This document shows, one piece after another, positions 36,159-48,111 of a stretch of DNA of 64,000 nucleotides (its first letter is position 1; each line of letters opens with the position of its first letter). The DNA comes from Geomonas agri (GTDB taxonomy: Bacteria; Desulfobacterota; Desulfuromonadia; Geobacterales; Geobacteraceae), in the NCBI RefSeq assembly GCF_020179605.1, contig NZ_JAINZO010000002.1, forward strand, positions 1,364,001 through 1,428,000. The letters run 5' to 3'. A program made the position numbers and the translations under genes. Below the pieces are notes generated by a model. It was not told the DNA's origin. It saw only the letters and a program-made list of their open reading frames with translations, and made no database searches.

Positions 36159-37673
36159 ATGGAACTGAGACAGCTTTTGGCTTGTGTCCCGGGCGCCAAG
36201 GTGACCGGGGACGACGCCATCGAGATAAAGTCGCTCTGCTACGACTCGCGGCAGGTGACGCCAGGCGCGCTCTTCTTCGCCCTGCGCGGGGTGAAGAGCG
36301 ACGGAACAGAATTCGTGGCATCCGCTGTAAAGGGGGGGGCGGTCGCAATTATTGCGGACCGCCCCTGCGCCGTTGCCGGGGTTACCTGCGTCGAGGTTCC
36401 GGACGCGCGCCGCGCCATGAGCCTCATGGCCGCCGTCTTCTACGGCACCCCGACCGGCGGCATCCCGCTGGTGGGTATCACCGGCACCAACGGCAAGACC
36501 ACCACCACCTACCTGGTCGAGGGGATCATGGAGCGCGCCGGTATTCCAGCGGCGGTGCTCGGCACCATCAGCTACCGCTTCGGTGACACCAACATCCCGG
36601 CCCCCAACACAACGCCGGAATCGGTGGACCTGCAGCGCATCCTGAGGGAACTGGTAGACCAGGGGGCGAAGGGCGCGGTAATGGAAGTCTCCTCCCACTC
36701 GCTGGAGCAGCGCCGGGCCGACGGCTGCGTCTTCGACGTGGCCATCTTCACCAACCTGACCCGCGACCACCTCGACTATCACGTGGACATGGAGTCTTAC
36801 TACCAGAGTAAGCTCCGGCTCTTCACCGACCTGCTGACGCCCAACGTGCACAAGCCGCTGCGGCGTGCCGTGGTGAACCTGGATGACCCGTACGGGGCGC
36901 GCATAGCGGCCGACTCCGCGGCACCGGTCTTGACCTACGCCGTGAACGGCCCGGCTGACCTGAGCGTCGCGGAGGCGAACTTCTCGGTGCACGGCATTCG
37001 CTGCCGCCTGAAGTCGCCGGTGGGCGAGATCAACATCAACTCCGACCTGCTGGGCCGCTTCAACCTCTACAACATGCTGGGTGCCGTGGGGGCAGGACTT
37101 GCCCTGGGCATCTCCAAGGAAGCGATCGTGGCCGGCATCGAGGGGCACAAGAAGGTGCCGGGCCGCCTGGAGCGGGTGCCCAACGACCAGGGGATCATCG
37201 TGCTGGTCGACTACGCCCACACCGGCGACGCCCTGGAGAACGTCCTCTCCACCATAGCCGAATTGAAGACGGACCGGATCATCACCCTCTTCGGGTGCGG
37301 CGGCGACCGCGACAAAGGTAAGCGCCCGGTGATGGGCGAGATCGCGGCCCGCTACAGCGACCTCGCCATCGTCACCTCGGATAACCCGCGTACCGAGGAT
37401 CCGCAGGCGATCTTGGCGGACGTCCGGGCCGGCATCCCGGCGGGGATGAAAGAATACAGCCTGGAGGAGTTGGAGGGGGGCTTGCGCGAGAAGGGCTTCG
37501 CCACCATCGAATCGCGGCGCACCGCGGTGCGCACCGCCATCCTGGCCGCACGCCCGGGCGACATTGTGCTCCTGGCGGGGAAAGGCCACGAGGATTACCA
37601 GATCGTGGGCACCGAGAAGTTCCACTTCGACGACCGGGAAGAGGCGGCCGCCGCCCTGAAGCTGAGGGTGTAA
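36159..37673 (+). CDS. murE: UDP-MurNAc-L-Ala-D-Glu:meso-diaminopimelate ligase
   Basis: A 504-residue Mur ligase. The ATP loop is [12 protein letters not shown]. The DNPR motif (in TSDNPRTEDP) marks specificity for meso-diaminopimelate rather than lysine, as expected of a Gram-negative wall. It adds the third residue of the stem peptide. GGGGAAGT lies ahead of ATG 36159. The 118-base gap to murF is the longest in this part of the cluster. Confidence 0.95.
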   Translation: MELRQLLACVPGAKVTGDDAIEIKSLCYDSRQVTPGALFFALRGVKSDGTEFVASAVKGGAVAIIADRPCAVAGVTCVEVPDARRAMSLMAAVFYGTPTGGIPLVGITGTNGKTTTTYLVEGIMERAGIPAAVLGTISYRFGDTNIPAPNTTPESVDLQRILRELVDQGAKGAVMEVSSHSLEQRRADGCVFDVAIFTNLTRDHLDYHVDMESYYQSKLRLFTDLLTPNVHKPLRRAVVNLDDPYGARIAADSAAPVLTYAVNGPADLSVAEANFSVHGIRCRLKSPVGEININSDLLGRFNLYNMLGAVGAGLALGISKEAIVAGIEGHKKVPGRLERVPNDQGIIVLVDYAHTGDALENVLSTIAELKTDRIITLFGCGGDRDKGKRPVMGEIAARYSDLAIVTSDNPRTEDPQAILADVRAGIPAGMKEYSLEELEGGLREKGFATIESRRTAVRTAILAARPGDIVLLAGKGHEDYQIVGTEKFHFDDREEAAAALKLRV

Positions 37674-37791
37674 AAAAAGGTTTCCTTTTCCCTTGTTTTG
37701 CGGCACATTACTTGTTTTGCTTCGTGTCTGACAAAGGCGAAAATAAGGGCGTTGGAATACGCCCGGCAGCATAAAGGAAACAGAGACTTAG

Positions 37792-39201
37792 ATGGCGATG
37801 TTCACGCTGAAAGAAATAGCCGAGGCGACCGGGGGCAGGATGATCGGGGAGGCGCAGACCGTGGTGTCGGGCGTATCCACCGACTCGCGCCAGGTTGCCC
37901 CGGGAGAGCTGTTCGTTCCGCTCGTGGGAGAGCGTTTCGACGGCCACGACTTCATCGCCGCAGCGGCGGGGCGCGGGGTGACCGCGTTCCTCATGGCCGA
38001 AAGCTGGCACGCCGGGCACGGCCTCCCCGCTGGCGCCTGTGCCGTTCTTGTTAAAGACACCCTGCACGCTTTGGGTGACCTGGCAGGCTGGCACCGCCGC
38101 CGCTTCGACCTCAAGGTGGTCGCGGTGACCGGCAGCAACGGCAAGACCACCACCAAGGAGATGCTGGCTCGCATCCTGGCCCAGACCGGCCCCGGCTTGA
38201 AGACCGAGGGGAACCTGAACAACCTGATTGGCCTGCCGCTCACCCTGTTCCGCTTGACGGGCCGCGAGCGCTGGGCCGTGGTCGAGATCGGCATGAGTGA
38301 GTTCGGTGAGATCGACCGCCTGGCCGAGATTGCCGAGCCGCAGGTGGGCATCATCACCAACGCCTTCCCCGCTCACCTGGAGACCCTGGGGAGCGTCGAG
38401 GGCGTGGCGCGCGCCAAGGGGGAGCTCTTCCTCCGTTTGAAGGAGGGTGCGGTGGCGGTCTACAACGTGGATGATCCCCTCGTATCCGCCTGCCCGACCC
38501 ACCTGAACGTCACCCGGCTCACCTTCGGCCTGCGCGGCGCCGAGGTCTCCTCCGCATCCATCAAGAGCCTGGGCAAAGAGGGGGAGAGCTTCACGCTGCG
38601 GCTTCCCGACGGCGAGGAGCAGGTGGCCCTGAAGGCCTACGGCCGGCACAACATCTACAATGCCCTGGCCGCGGCTGCCGCGGCGCACGCCCTTGGCGTG
38701 CCCGGCCCGGTGATCCGCCAGGGGCTCGAGGAATTCACCCCCTACGACAAGCGCTTCCAGCTTGAGGACGTGGCCGGCGTGACCCTCATCGACGACAGCT
38801 ACAACGCCAACCCCGCATCCATGGCGGCCGCCCTCACCACCTTGAAGGATGTGGCCGGTGGTGCGAGAACCGCTGCGGTTCTGGGCGACATGCTGGAACT
38901 GGGTCTCGGCACCGAGGAGGCGCACCGGGAGCTCGGCCGCAAGGCGGCGGCGACCGTCGAGCGGCTCTACCTTTTGGGGGAACTGGCAAGGGAAGTCGCA
39001 ACGGGCGCGCTGGAGGCGGGGTTCCCCGCCGAGCGGATCCTCCACGCGGCGAGCCACGAGGAACTTTCCGCCGCACTCACCGCTTGGCTCGAGCCCGGCG
39101 ACTGCGTCCTCTTCAAGGGATCGCGCGGCATGAAGATGGACAAGGTGGCAACGGCGGTAAAAGAGGCGCTGGCACCCACGAGACAAGGGGGGCATGACTG
39201 A
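37792..39201 (+). CDS. murF: UDP-MurNAc-tripeptide:D-alanyl-D-alanine ligase
   Basis: A 469-residue Mur ligase adding D-Ala-D-Ala to the nucleotide tripeptide. The ATP loop is [13 protein letters not shown], and the family sequences [13 protein letters not shown] and [12 protein letters not shown] are present. AAAGGAAAC precedes ATG 37792. Its stop overlaps the mraY ATG. Confidence 0.95.
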   Translation: MAMFTLKEIAEATGGRMIGEAQTVVSGVSTDSRQVAPGELFVPLVGERFDGHDFIAAAAGRGVTAFLMAESWHAGHGLPAGACAVLVKDTLHALGDLAGWHRRRFDLKVVAVTGSNGKTTTKEMLARILAQTGPGLKTEGNLNNLIGLPLTLFRLTGRERWAVVEIGMSEFGEIDRLAEIAEPQVGIITNAFPAHLETLGSVEGVARAKGELFLRLKEGAVAVYNVDDPLVSACPTHLNVTRLTFGLRGAEVSSASIKSLGKEGESFTLRLPDGEEQVALKAYGRHNIYNALAAAAAAHALGVPGPVIRQGLEEFTPYDKRFQLEDVAGVTLIDDSYNANPASMAAALTTLKDVAGGARTAAVLGDMLELGLGTEEAHRELGRKAAATVERLYLLGELAREVATGALEAGFPAERILHAASHEELSAALTAWLEPGDCVLFKGSRGMKMDKVATAVKEALAPTRQGGHD

Positions 39202-40277
39202 TGCTGTACCATCTGCTATATCCGCTCGCCTCGGACTACAAGCTTTTCAACGTCTTCAAATACCTGACCTTCCGCACCATCTACGCCATGATCACGGCGC
39301 TGGTACTCTCCTTTATCGTGGGGCCCTGGGTGGTCAGGAAGCTGGAGGGGCTGCAGGCGCGCCAGGTAATCCGCACCGACGGTCCCGAGTCGCACCTGAA
39401 GAAGCAGGGGACCCCCACCATGGGCGGGGTGCTGATCCTGGTCTGTATCATCGTGCCTACCCTGTTGTGGGCCGACCTGAAAAACGTCTTCATCTGGCTC
39501 ACCCTGCTCATCATCGCCGGTTACGGCGTGCTCGGCTTCGTGGACGACTACAAGAAGGTGGTCGAGAAGAACCCCAAGGGGCTCTCTCCGCGCCAGAAGA
39601 TGTTCTGGCAGGTGATCCTGGCCGGCGGCGTCGGCATCTTCCTCTACAACCTCCCCGGCTTCTCCACCGAACTGTACTTCCCTTTCTTCAAGAGGCTGCA
39701 CCCGGAACTGGGCATCCTCTTCATCCCGTTCGTGACCCTGGTCATCGTAGGTGCCAGCAACGCGGTCAACCTGACCGACGGCCTGGACGGCCTGGCCATC
39801 GGCCCGGTGGCCATCAACGCGGCCACGTACATGCTGTTCTGCTACATCGCCGGTAACGCACGGCTCTCCGGCTACCTGCAGATCCCCTACGTCCCGGGGG
39901 GCGGGGAACTGGCCGTCCTGTGCGGCGCAATGGTGGGCGCGGGTCTTGGTTTCCTCTGGTACAACAGTTACCCGGCCGAGGTCTTCATGGGCGACGTCGG
40001 CTCGCTGTCGCTGGGGGGCGGGCTGGGAACCCTGGCGGTGCTCACCAAGCAGGAGATCCTGCTGGTCATAGTCGGCGGCGTGTTCGTCGTCGAGGCGCTG
40101 TCGGTAATTTTCCAGGTGGGATCCTACAAGTATCGCGGCAAGCGGATCTTCCGCATGGCGCCCATCCATCATCATTTTGAATTGAAGGGGGTGGCCGAGC
40201 CGAAGATCATCGTCCGGTTCTGGATCATCACCATCATCCTGGCGCTGGTCGCCATCTCGACCCTGAAGATGCGCTAG
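39201..40277 (+). CDS. mraY: Phospho-MurNAc-pentapeptide transferase
   Basis: A 358-residue, ten-helix membrane enzyme that forms lipid I from UDP-MurNAc-pentapeptide and undecaprenyl phosphate. The active-site loops are [17 protein letters not shown] and [12 protein letters not shown], plus the conserved IHHHFELKG. The start overlaps the murF stop by one base. Confidence 0.97.
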   Translation: MLYHLLYPLASDYKLFNVFKYLTFRTIYAMITALVLSFIVGPWVVRKLEGLQARQVIRTDGPESHLKKQGTPTMGGVLILVCIIVPTLLWADLKNVFIWLTLLIIAGYGVLGFVDDYKKVVEKNPKGLSPRQKMFWQVILAGGVGIFLYNLPGFSTELYFPFFKRLHPELGILFIPFVTLVIVGASNAVNLTDGLDGLAIGPVAINAATYMLFCYIAGNARLSGYLQIPYVPGGGELAVLCGAMVGAGLGFLWYNSYPAEVFMGDVGSLSLGGGLGTLAVLTKQEILLVIVGGVFVVEALSVIFQVGSYKYRGKRIFRMAPIHHHFELKGVAEPKIIVRFWIITIILALVAISTLKMR

Positions 40278-40293
40278 AGATAAAGAAGGTCAC

Positions 40294-41655
40294 ATGGAAT
40301 TAAAGGATAAGAAAATACTGGTAGTGGGCCTGGCGAAGACCGGCGTCGCCGTGACCCGCTTCCTGGCGGAGCGCGGGGCCCTGGTGACCGTGACCGACAT
40401 GCGCGACGACGAGGCCCTGCAGGACGTCCTGGCGGAACTCTCCGGCCTTGACCTGTGCCTGGAACTCGGGCGCCACGTCCCCTACAGCTTCCTGATGGCT
40501 GACCTGATCGTGGTCTCCCCCGGCGTCCCCATGGACATCAAGCCGCTGGAGATGGCCCGCGCCCAGAAACGCCGCGTGGTAAGCGAGGTGGAACTCGCCT
40601 CCTGGTTCATCGAGGCACCTATGGTCGCCATCACCGGTACCAACGGTAAGACCACCACGACCACCCTCACCGGCGAGATCTTCAAGGGATGCGGCTTCGA
40701 CACCTTCGTCGGCGGCAACATCGGCAACCCACTCATCGAGCTCGCCATGAGTGGTGAGCGGGTCGAGCGCGTCGTGGTCGAGCTTTCCTCCTTCCAACTC
40801 GAGGGGATCGAGAGTTTCCGCCCGCACGTCGCGGTGCTTTTGAACCTGACCGAGGACCACCTGGACCGCTACCACAGCTTCCAGGAGTACATCGACGCCA
40901 AGCTGCGCATCTTCGAAAACCAGGGGCCGGACGACTTCGCCGTGCTGAACATCGACGACCCGCTGGTCGCCGCCTGCGCCTCGAAGCTCAAGGCGCGGCT
41001 CTTCCCCATGAGCCGCTTCCACGAGCTCGAGGAAGGGATCAGCTACCGCGACGGCTTCATCACCTTCGCCCACGACGGCAAGGTGCTCCGCTTCGGCACC
41101 GACGGCTTCAGGCTCAAAGGCGTGCACAACTTGGACAACATCATGGCCAGCATGGCGTCCACCCTGCTCATGCGTTGCGACGGCGACTGCGCCTACGGGA
41201 CCGTGAAGAATTTCAAAGGGCTGCCGCATCGCATGGAGTTCGTCGAGGAAGTGAACGGCGTCGCCTACTACGAGGACAGCAAGGGGACCAACGTCGGCAG
41301 CGTGGTCAAGTCCCTGGAGAGCTTCGATTCCGGCATCACCCTGATCGCCGGCGGCAAGGACAAGGGCGGCTCTTATGAACCGCTGGCCCAGCTGGTATCG
41401 CAGCGGGTCAGCCACCTGGTCCTCATCGGCGAGGCGCGCGAGCGCATGCACCAGGCGCTGGGCAATCTCACCGACACCCATTTCGCGGACACCCTGGAAG
41501 GGGCGGTTGAGACCGCCCGTAAGCTCACCCAGCCCGGCGGCGTGGTCCTCTTCTCGCCGGCCTGTTCCAGCTTCGACATGTTCAAGAACTACGAGGAGCG
41601 CGCCGAGCGCTTCAAGGCGGCGGTACGCGTGGCCAAGGAGGCGGAAGGGAAGTGA
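40294..41655 (+). CDS. murD: UDP-MurNAc-L-alanine:D-glutamate ligase
   Basis: A 453-residue Mur ligase that adds D-glutamate as the second stem residue. An N-terminal UDP-binding fold ([19 protein letters not shown]) is followed by the ATP loop [14 protein letters not shown] and the C-terminal domain with [18 protein letters not shown] precedes ATG 40294. Its stop overlaps the ftsW GTG by four bases. Confidence 0.96.
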   Translation: MELKDKKILVVGLAKTGVAVTRFLAERGALVTVTDMRDDEALQDVLAELSGLDLCLELGRHVPYSFLMADLIVVSPGVPMDIKPLEMARAQKRRVVSEVELASWFIEAPMVAITGTNGKTTTTTLTGEIFKGCGFDTFVGGNIGNPLIELAMSGERVERVVVELSSFQLEGIESFRPHVAVLLNLTEDHLDRYHSFQEYIDAKLRIFENQGPDDFAVLNIDDPLVAACASKLKARLFPMSRFHELEEGISYRDGFITFAHDGKVLRFGTDGFRLKGVHNLDNIMASMASTLLMRCDGDCAYGTVKNFKGLPHRMEFVEEVNGVAYYEDSKGTNVGSVVKSLESFDSGITLIAGGKDKGGSYEPLAQLVSQRVSHLVLIGEARERMHQALGNLTDTHFADTLEGAVETARKLTQPGGVVLFSPACSSFDMFKNYEERAERFKAAVRVAKEAEGK

Positions 41656-42755
41656 AGCGGCTGGAGGGGTACGACATGATCGTGCTGATGATGGCGGTGA
41701 TCCTCACCTGTTTCGGTGTGGTCATGGTCTACTCCGCGTCCTCCGTGATGGCCGCCAAGAAATTCCACGACGGTTTCTTCTTCCTGAAACGGCAGTCCCT
41801 GTACGCCCTGATCGGCTTCATCGGTATGGGGCTCGCCATGCACATCGACTACCACGTCTGGAAGAAGTGGGCCGTGCCGCTCTTTTTGGGCACCTTCTTC
41901 CTGCTCATTTTGGTGTTCGTACCGGGCATCGGCGGGACCGCCAAGGGCGCCTCGCGCTGGATCAGGCTCCCCGGCTTCAACTTCCAGCCCTCCGAACTCG
42001 CCAAGGTGGCGCTGATCATGTACATGGCCTACTCGCTGGAGAAGCGCCAGGAAAAGTTGAAACAGTTCATGTCCGGCTTCTTCCCGTACATGCTGATCCT
42101 CGGGGTCTTCATCGCCATCCTGCTGGCGCAGCACGACATGGGGGCGGCGCTCACCATGCTGGTGGTGGCCATCGTCATGCTCTTCGCGGCCGGCACCAAG
42201 GTGCAGTACATCCTGGGGATGGGGCTCGTGGCGCTGCCCGGCATCTGCTACCTGGTCTTCACCAAGGCCTACCGCATGCGGCGCATCACCGCTTTCCTTG
42301 ATCCCTGGCAGGATCCCACTGACGCCGGGTTCCAGATCATCCAGTCCTGGCTGGCCCTTGGCACCGGGGGCTTCTTCGGGCAGGGGCTCGGCGAAGGAAA
42401 GCAGAAACTGTTCTACCTCCCGGAAGCGCATACCGACTTCATCCTTTCCGTGCTCGGCGAGGAGATGGGGTTCATCGGGGTGATCGTGATCGCCTCGATG
42501 TTCCTGTTGCTGGTGCAGAGAAGCATCCGGGTCGCCATCGCCGCCGAGGACAGCTTCGGACGTTTCCTTGCCTTCGGCATCGCCACGCTGCTCGGCCTGG
42601 AGGCCTTCATTAACATGTCCGTCGTCACGGGACTGCTCCCCACCAAGGGGATCGCGCTCCCGTTTCTTAGCTACGGTGGCAGTTCGTTGATCATTTCGCT
42701 GTGCGCGGTAGGCGTGCTTCTCAACGTCTCCACCAGGATGAGGGGGACGCCATGA
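41652..42755 (+). CDS. ftsW: SEDS glycosyltransferase FtsW
   Basis: A 367-residue polytopic membrane protein of the SEDS family, polymerising lipid II at the septum with FtsI. Recognised by YSASSV near the first helix, [41 protein letters not shown] and the C-terminal [14 protein letters not shown] 41652 overlaps the murD stop, and its own stop overlaps the murG ATG. Confidence 0.95.
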   Translation: MKRLEGYDMIVLMMAVILTCFGVVMVYSASSVMAAKKFHDGFFFLKRQSLYALIGFIGMGLAMHIDYHVWKKWAVPLFLGTFFLLILVFVPGIGGTAKGASRWIRLPGFNFQPSELAKVALIMYMAYSLEKRQEKLKQFMSGFFPYMLILGVFIAILLAQHDMGAALTMLVVAIVMLFAAGTKVQYILGMGLVALPGICYLVFTKAYRMRRITAFLDPWQDPTDAGFQIIQSWLALGTGGFFGQGLGEGKQKLFYLPEAHTDFILSVLGEEMGFIGVIVIASMFLLLVQRSIRVAIAAEDSFGRFLAFGIATLLGLEAFINMSVVTGLLPTKGIALPFLSYGGSSLIISLCAVGVLLNVSTRMRGTP

Positions 42756-43837
42756 GGCTGATTATCGCGGGAGGCGGCACCGGGGGGCATCTCTTCCCGG
42801 GCATAGCGGTGGCCGAGGAATTCCTGGCCCGCGGCCCGGAGAACGAGGTTCTTTTCGTGGGGACCGAGCGCGGCATAGAGGCGCGCCTGCTCCCCAAGCT
42901 TGGCTACAAGCTGGAACTGATCTCCGCCAGCGGCATGAAGGGGATGGGTACCGTCAAGAAACTGCTGAGCGCCGGGCGGCTGCTCTACGGCTACTCGCAG
43001 TCGAGGAAGATCCTGAAGACCTTCAAGCCCGACCTGGTGCTCGGAGTCGGCGGCTACGCCTCGGCCCCGATGCTCCTCGCCGCGCGCGGCATGGGGGTCA
43101 GAACCTTCATCCACGAGCAGAACGCCGCCCCCGGTCTCACCAACAAGGTGCTGAGCCGGGTGGTCGACGGGATCTTCATCTCCATGGAGGAGGCGGCCGG
43201 CTTCTTCCCGGGCCGGATCACCCAGATGACCGGCAACCCGATTCGCAAGGAGATCCTCTGGAGCTTCCAGGAGCAGCACGCCAAGACCACGGGCGACATC
43301 TTCAGCCTCTTGGTCTTCGGCGGCAGTGCCGGTGCCCAGCGCATCAACAGCGCCATGCTCGAGGCGCTCCCGCACCTGGAGCAGGTGAAGCCGAAGCTGC
43401 GCATCACGCACCAGACCGGGGAAAAGGACGTGGCGCGGGTGCGCGAGGGATACCAGGCCCAGGGCGTCCAGGCGCAGGTGCTCTCCTTTATCGACAACAT
43501 GTCCGCGGCCTACGGCGCCGCCGACCTGGTGATCTGCCGGGCCGGAGCGACCACCATCGCCGAGGTGACCGCCTGCGGCAAGGGTTGCATCTTCATCCCG
43601 TATCCGTTTGCGGCCGACGACCACCAGAGGAAGAACGCTGAGTCGCTGGTGAATCGCGATGCGGGGCGGATGATCCTGGAAGAGGACTTGACCGGGATGC
43701 ACCTGGCCGCCGAGATCCTCAACCTGATGAATCACCCGGAGCAGGTGGCTGAACTGGAGAAAAACGCCAGGTCCCTGGCCCAGCTCGATGCCGCCCAGGC
43801 CATCGTCGCGGCCATGGTTATGAAGCAAGCAGATTGA
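42752..43837 (+). CDS. murG: UDP-GlcNAc:lipid I GlcNAc transferase
   Basis: A 361-residue peripheral membrane GT28 enzyme making lipid II. The first Gly-rich loop is GGGTGGHLFPG, with HEQNAAPGLTN, GGSAGAQRIN and the UDP-site CRAGATTIAE. ATG 42752 overlaps the ftsW stop (ATGA), with AGGGGG upstream. After it comes the only long break within the murD-ddl stretch, about 110 bases. Confidence 0.96.
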   Translation: MRLIIAGGGTGGHLFPGIAVAEEFLARGPENEVLFVGTERGIEARLLPKLGYKLELISASGMKGMGTVKKLLSAGRLLYGYSQSRKILKTFKPDLVLGVGGYASAPMLLAARGMGVRTFIHEQNAAPGLTNKVLSRVVDGIFISMEEAAGFFPGRITQMTGNPIRKEILWSFQEQHAKTTGDIFSLLVFGGSAGAQRINSAMLEALPHLEQVKPKLRITHQTGEKDVARVREGYQAQGVQAQVLSFIDNMSAAYGAADLVICRAGATTIAEVTACGKGCIFIPYPFAADDHQRKNAESLVNRDAGRMILEEDLTGMHLAAEILNLMNHPEQVAELEKNARSLAQLDAAQAIVAAMVMKQAD

Positions 43838-43932
43838 AGTTAAGGCCAAGGTTGAGAACAACCTGAAATGAATAAATCGGTGGCGGGTCAAAGTGTGGGG
43901 ATGTTCTTCTTAACCTCAACCTTAACCTGCTC
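43838..43932. repeat. Imperfect inverted repeat between murG and murC
   Basis: GTTAAGGCCAAGGTTGAGAAC near 43840 faces GTTCTTCTTAACCTCAACCTTAAC near 43905-43930, around a roughly 45-base loop. The arms are relatives of the TTAAGGTTGAG hairpin at 30621. It may modulate read-through into murC or be a dispersed element. Confidence 0.6.
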
Positions 43933-43947
43933 CCGAAGGGAGCAACA

Positions 43948-45333
43948 GTGTACGGAAAGATAGAGCGGATACATTTTGTCGGCATTGGCGGCATCGGTAT
44001 GAGCGGGATTGCGGAGGTGCTGCTGAACCTTGGCTACAAGGTCTCGGGCTCCGACCTGCGCAGCTCGGATACCACGCAGCGCCTTGAAACCCTCGGGGGC
44101 GAGATCTTCATCGGCCACGCCGCCGAAAACGTGGCCCAGGCTGACGTAGTGGTCATCTCCAGCGCCGTGCACGAGGACAACCCCGAGGTGGTCGAGGCAC
44201 ACCTGAAGCTGATTCCGGTGATCCCGCGTGCGGAGATGCTCGCCGAACTGATGCGCATGAAGTATGGCGTGGCGGTGGCCGGCACCCACGGCAAGACCAC
44301 TACCACTTCCATGGTGGCGACGCTCCTGGCCAAGGGGGGCATCGACCCGACCATGGTGATCGGCGGCAGGCTCAACTCGCTCGGGACCAACGCCCGCCTC
44401 GGGCAGGGGCAGTTCCTGGTGGCCGAGGCGGACGAGTCCGACGGCTCCTTCCTGCTCCTCTCTCCGACCATCGCCGTGGTGACCAACATCGACGCCGACC
44501 ACCTCGACTTCTACAGCGGCATCGAGGAGATCAAGGACACCTTCGTCGAGTTCATCAACAAGGTGCCTTTCTACGGCCTGGCCGTACTCTGCCTGGATAA
44601 CGGCAACATCGCCGACATCCTGCCGCGCGTGAAGAAGCGCTTCACCAGCTACGGCCTGTCGGCCCAGGCGGATTTCCGCGCCACCGACGTGCGCCTCTCC
44701 GGCTTCTCCACCAGCTTCGTGGCCCACCACAAGGGGGTCCGGCTGGGCGAGATCACCTTCTCCATGCCCGGGGCGCACAACGTACTCAACGCCCTGGCCT
44801 CCATTGCGGTGGCCATGGAGCTGGACATTCCGTTCGAGACCATCCAGGAAGGCTTCAAGGCCTTCGGCGGCGTCGGGCGCCGCTTCTCCCTGAAAGGGGA
44901 GGTGAACGGCATCATGGTGGTCGACGATTACGGTCACCACCCGACCGAGATCAAGGCGACCCTGGCCGCGGCCAAGGCCGGCTTCGCGGAGAACCGCCTG
45001 GTGGTCGTGTTCCAGCCGCACCGCTACTCGCGCACCAAGGAGCTCTTCGAGGATTTCGTCAAGGCGTTCCACGATGCCGACGTGCTGATCCTCACCGACA
45101 TCTACGCGGCCGGCGAGGCCCCCATCGAGGGGATCACCGCCGAGTCGCTCGCGGCGCGGGTCAGAAGGCACGGCCAGAAGGACGTCACCTGGATCCCGGA
45201 GCGCGACAAGCTCTGCGAACACCTGGAGCGGGTGCTCGCCCCGGGCGACATCCTGCTCACCCTCGGCGCCGGCAACGTCTGGCAGGTGGGTGAGAGCATG
45301 CTGGAGCGTCTGAAGGCGGCGGGGGAGAAGTGA
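43948..45333 (+). CDS. murC: UDP-MurNAc:L-alanine ligase
   Basis: A 461-residue Mur ligase, first step of stem-peptide assembly. The N-terminal Gly loop is [13 protein letters not shown], the ATP loop [11 protein letters not shown], with [10 protein letters not shown] and FQPHRYSRT in the C-terminal half. GTG 43948 has GAAGGGAG upstream. The stop overlaps murB. Confidence 0.96.
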   Translation: MYGKIERIHFVGIGGIGMSGIAEVLLNLGYKVSGSDLRSSDTTQRLETLGGEIFIGHAAENVAQADVVVISSAVHEDNPEVVEAHLKLIPVIPRAEMLAELMRMKYGVAVAGTHGKTTTTSMVATLLAKGGIDPTMVIGGRLNSLGTNARLGQGQFLVAEADESDGSFLLLSPTIAVVTNIDADHLDFYSGIEEIKDTFVEFINKVPFYGLAVLCLDNGNIADILPRVKKRFTSYGLSAQADFRATDVRLSGFSTSFVAHHKGVRLGEITFSMPGAHNVLNALASIAVAMELDIPFETIQEGFKAFGGVGRRFSLKGEVNGIMVVDDYGHHPTEIKATLAAAKAGFAENRLVVVFQPHRYSRTKELFEDFVKAFHDADVLILTDIYAAGEAPIEGITAESLAARVRRHGQKDVTWIPERDKLCEHLERVLAPGDILLTLGAGNVWQVGESMLERLKAAGEK

Positions 45334-46235
45334 CCTGGTCCCGGGCCGATCTGGAGCAGGTAGCGCAAGGGACGAGGGGGACCGTCCTGTGGGACGAGCC
45401 CATGTCCCGGCACACCTCGCTCAGGGTTGGCGGCCCGGTGGATCTCTACCTGGAGCCGGCGGACCTCGATGACCTGGAGCGGGCCCTGGGGCAGATCCGG
45501 TCGGCAGGGATACCCTTCCTGGTCATCGGAGGCGGCTACAACCTCCTGGTTCGCGACGGCGGCATCCGGGGGTGCGCGGTCTCGGTGAAAGGGTTCAACA
45601 CCATGGAGCCGCAGCCGGGGGCGCGACTCGAAGTTGGCGCCGGGGTAACCAACCAAGCCCTCACCCGCTATGCCGCGCAACAGTGCCTGGGAGGGATCGA
45701 GTTTCTGAGCGCGATCCCCGGAAGCTTTGGCGGCGCGCTTACCATGAACGCCGGTGCCCACGGCGGTGAGAGCATGCAGCGGGTCGAGTTGCTGACCACG
45801 CTGCGGGAGACTGGGGTGCTGGTGCGGAAACGGGACGAACTGGAATACGGCTATCGGTTCCTGAAACTGGAGCCGGGCGAGATCGTGCTGGGGGCGCGGC
45901 TGAGACTGGAGCCTGTCGAGCGCCGCCTGATCGAGGAGAGCATCCAGGAGTACATCACCAAGCGCGGCGGCCAGCGAGTCGGTTTCCCCAACGCTGGTTC
46001 CTTCTTCAAGAACCCCGCCGGCGCGAGCGCCTGGAAGCTGATCGACGCAGCAGGGTTGCGCGGCTGGATGATCGGGGGAGCCCAGGTCTCCGAGGTGCAC
46101 ACCAACTTCCTGGTGAACAAGGGTGGCGCCACTGCCGCCGACTTCCTGGCTCTGGCGGAGTTGATCAAGCTCCGGGTGAAGGAGAGCGCAGGGGTCGAGC
46201 TGGAAGAAGAAGTAAGAATAGTCGGCGAGGGATAG
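45330..46235 (+). CDS. murB: UDP-N-acetylenolpyruvoylglucosamine reductase
   Basis: A 301-residue FAD enzyme reducing UDP-GlcNAc-enolpyruvate to UDP-MurNAc. FAD contacts are seen as [12 protein letters not shown] and [18 protein letters not shown], and the catalytic Ser is in NAGSFFKNP. It is the short type II form. GTG 45330 overlaps the murC stop by four bases. Confidence 0.94.
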   Translation: MTWSRADLEQVAQGTRGTVLWDEPMSRHTSLRVGGPVDLYLEPADLDDLERALGQIRSAGIPFLVIGGGYNLLVRDGGIRGCAVSVKGFNTMEPQPGARLEVGAGVTNQALTRYAAQQCLGGIEFLSAIPGSFGGALTMNAGAHGGESMQRVELLTTLRETGVLVRKRDELEYGYRFLKLEPGEIVLGARLRLEPVERRLIEESIQEYITKRGGQRVGFPNAGSFFKNPAGASAWKLIDAAGLRGWMIGGAQVSEVHTNFLVNKGGATAADFLALAELIKLRVKESAGVELEEEVRIVGEG

Positions 46236-46261
46236 CCGTAAAAGAAAGAGGATGTAACGCG

Positions 46262-47179
46262 ATGACCGCAGCGGAACTGAAAACCAAGAAGATCGCCGTG
46301 CTGATGGGGGGCCTTTCCGCCGAACGCGAGGTGTCCCTTAACTCCGGCAAGGCCGTACTCGCCTCGCTCACGCGCCAGGGCTTCAACGCCGTCGGCATCG
46401 ATGTCGGGCGCGACCTGGCCCAGCGCCTCGCGGAAGAGAAGGTGGAGCTTGCCTTCATCGCCCTGCACGGCCGCTTCGGCGAAGACGGTTCGGTCCAGGG
46501 ACTCCTGGAACTGATGGCGATTCCCTATACCGGTTCCGGCGTGCTCGCCTCGGCCCTCGCAATCGACAAGGTTGCCGCCAAGGTGATGTTTGCCGCCGCC
46601 GGGTTGAAGCTCGCCCCCTACCAGGTGCTGCGCCGTGGCGAGAACCTGAAACTCGCCAATCCGCTCCCGGTGGTGGTGAAGCCTTCCAAGGAAGGCTCCT
46701 CGGTCGGCGTCAGCATCGTGAAAGAGCCGGGACAGATGGACAAGGCACTGGCGGAAGCGTTCCGCTACGACTCCGAGATCCTGGTCGAAGCTTTCATCAG
46801 CGGCAAGGAAGTCCAGGTCGGCATCCTCGACGGCTGCGCCATGGGCGCCATCGAGATCGTCCCGAAGAACGAGTTCTACGACTACGAGGCCAAGTACACC
46901 GACGGCGGTGCGGAGCACATCCTCCCGGCCCGCCTGCCGGAGAACGTGTACCAGGCGGTCCTGAAGGAAGGCGAGAAGGCCCACGCCGCTCTCGGGTGCG
47001 ACTGCTACAGCCGCGTCGACTTCCTGGTCAACGAAGCCGGTGAGTGCTACCTCCTCGAGGTGAACACCCTGCCGGGCATGACCGACCTGAGCCTGCTGCC
47101 GGAGATCGCACGCGGCTCGGATATCGATTTCGATCAATTGGTGGTGCGCATTCTCCAGGCGGCATCGCTCAAGATCTGA
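46262..47179 (+). CDS. ddl: D-alanine:D-alanine ligase
   Basis: A 305-residue ATP-grasp enzyme supplying the dipeptide for MurF. Recognised by [43 protein letters not shown] and the Mg-binding [19 protein letters not shown] lies ahead of ATG 46262. Its placement between murB and ftsQ is classical. Confidence 0.95.
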   Translation: MTAAELKTKKIAVLMGGLSAEREVSLNSGKAVLASLTRQGFNAVGIDVGRDLAQRLAEEKVELAFIALHGRFGEDGSVQGLLELMAIPYTGSGVLASALAIDKVAAKVMFAAAGLKLAPYQVLRRGENLKLANPLPVVVKPSKEGSSVGVSIVKEPGQMDKALAEAFRYDSEILVEAFISGKEVQVGILDGCAMGAIEIVPKNEFYDYEAKYTDGGAEHILPARLPENVYQAVLKEGEKAHAALGCDCYSRVDFLVNEAGECYLLEVNTLPGMTDLSLLPEIARGSDIDFDQLVVRILQAASLKI

Positions 47180-47272
47180 TGCTTTGAAGTCCCGATTCAC
47201 CCTGTAGTCTTAGTCTGGTTCTTAGCCGGATGCTATTTTTTGCATTGAAATTCAATCGAGACGGTAACTGCC

Positions 47273-48097
47273 ATGCGCGATCTACACGCCAAAAAACAGA
47301 GAGTGCCCCACAACAGGGTCAAGAAGCCGCCCAAGGAGCGTAAGCCCATCAACTGGGGCCCCATCCTCAAGTGGCTCTCCCGGGGGATCGGCGTCTCCGC
47401 CGTCTGCGCCATCGCCGGATTCGGTGGCTGGAAGGGGTACCACCTTGTCTCGCGCACCACGCTGCTCCGCCTGGAAACGATCGAGGTGTCGCCGCTCAAG
47501 AAGGTGTCCCGCGAGGAGATCGTCACGCTGGCCGGGGTCCGGCCCGGAGACTCCATGATCGGGCTCGACCTGAAGACCATCATGGCAAGGCTCTCCAAGG
47601 ACCCGTGGCTGGAGCAGGTACAGGTGCGGCGCTACTTCCCGCACACGCTGTCCATCACCGCTTCGGAAAGGACCCCGCAGGCCGTGGCCAACGTCGGCTG
47701 CCTCTACTACCTGGATGATAAGGGCGTGCTGTTCAAGTCCCTCTCCGAGGGGGACCGGCTCGACTACCCGCTCATCACCGGCATAACCGAGGAGGACCTG
47801 TCCCAGGACCCGAAGGGGAGCCAGGATGCACTGAAGAGCGCGCTGCAACTGATCGGCACCCTGAAGTCCGGCAGTGTGTTCAGCCTGGCGGATATCTCGG
47901 AGATTCATTACAGCAAGGGGTACGGCTTCACCCTGTTCACCATGCAGGGGGGCGTTCCGGTGAAACTGGGCAATGGCGACTTCAGCGAGAAGCTCGCGCG
48001 CCTATCCAACATCTACCGCGATCTCAAACCGCAGATGCATGCATTGGATTACATAGACCTCGATTACATCGACAAAATCATAGTTAAAAAAGTGTAG
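47273..48097 (+). CDS. ftsQ: Cell division protein FtsQ
   Basis: A 274-residue bitopic protein with a basic cytoplasmic tail, one membrane helix (about 37-57) and a POTRA domain (LETIEVSPLKKVSREEIVTLAG). The FtsQ beta domain follows. It links FtsL/FtsB to the divisome. The ribosome site is weak, and a 93-base gap separates it from ddl. Confidence 0.92.
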   Translation: MRDLHAKKQRVPHNRVKKPPKERKPINWGPILKWLSRGIGVSAVCAIAGFGGWKGYHLVSRTTLLRLETIEVSPLKKVSREEIVTLAGVRPGDSMIGLDLKTIMARLSKDPWLEQVQVRRYFPHTLSITASERTPQAVANVGCLYYLDDKGVLFKSLSEGDRLDYPLITGITEEDLSQDPKGSQDALKSALQLIGTLKSGSVFSLADISEIHYSKGYGFTLFTMQGGVPVKLGNGDFSEKLARLSNIYRDLKPQMHALDYIDLDYIDKIIVKKV

Positions 48098-48111
48098 GAA
48101 AAGGGGGGAGC

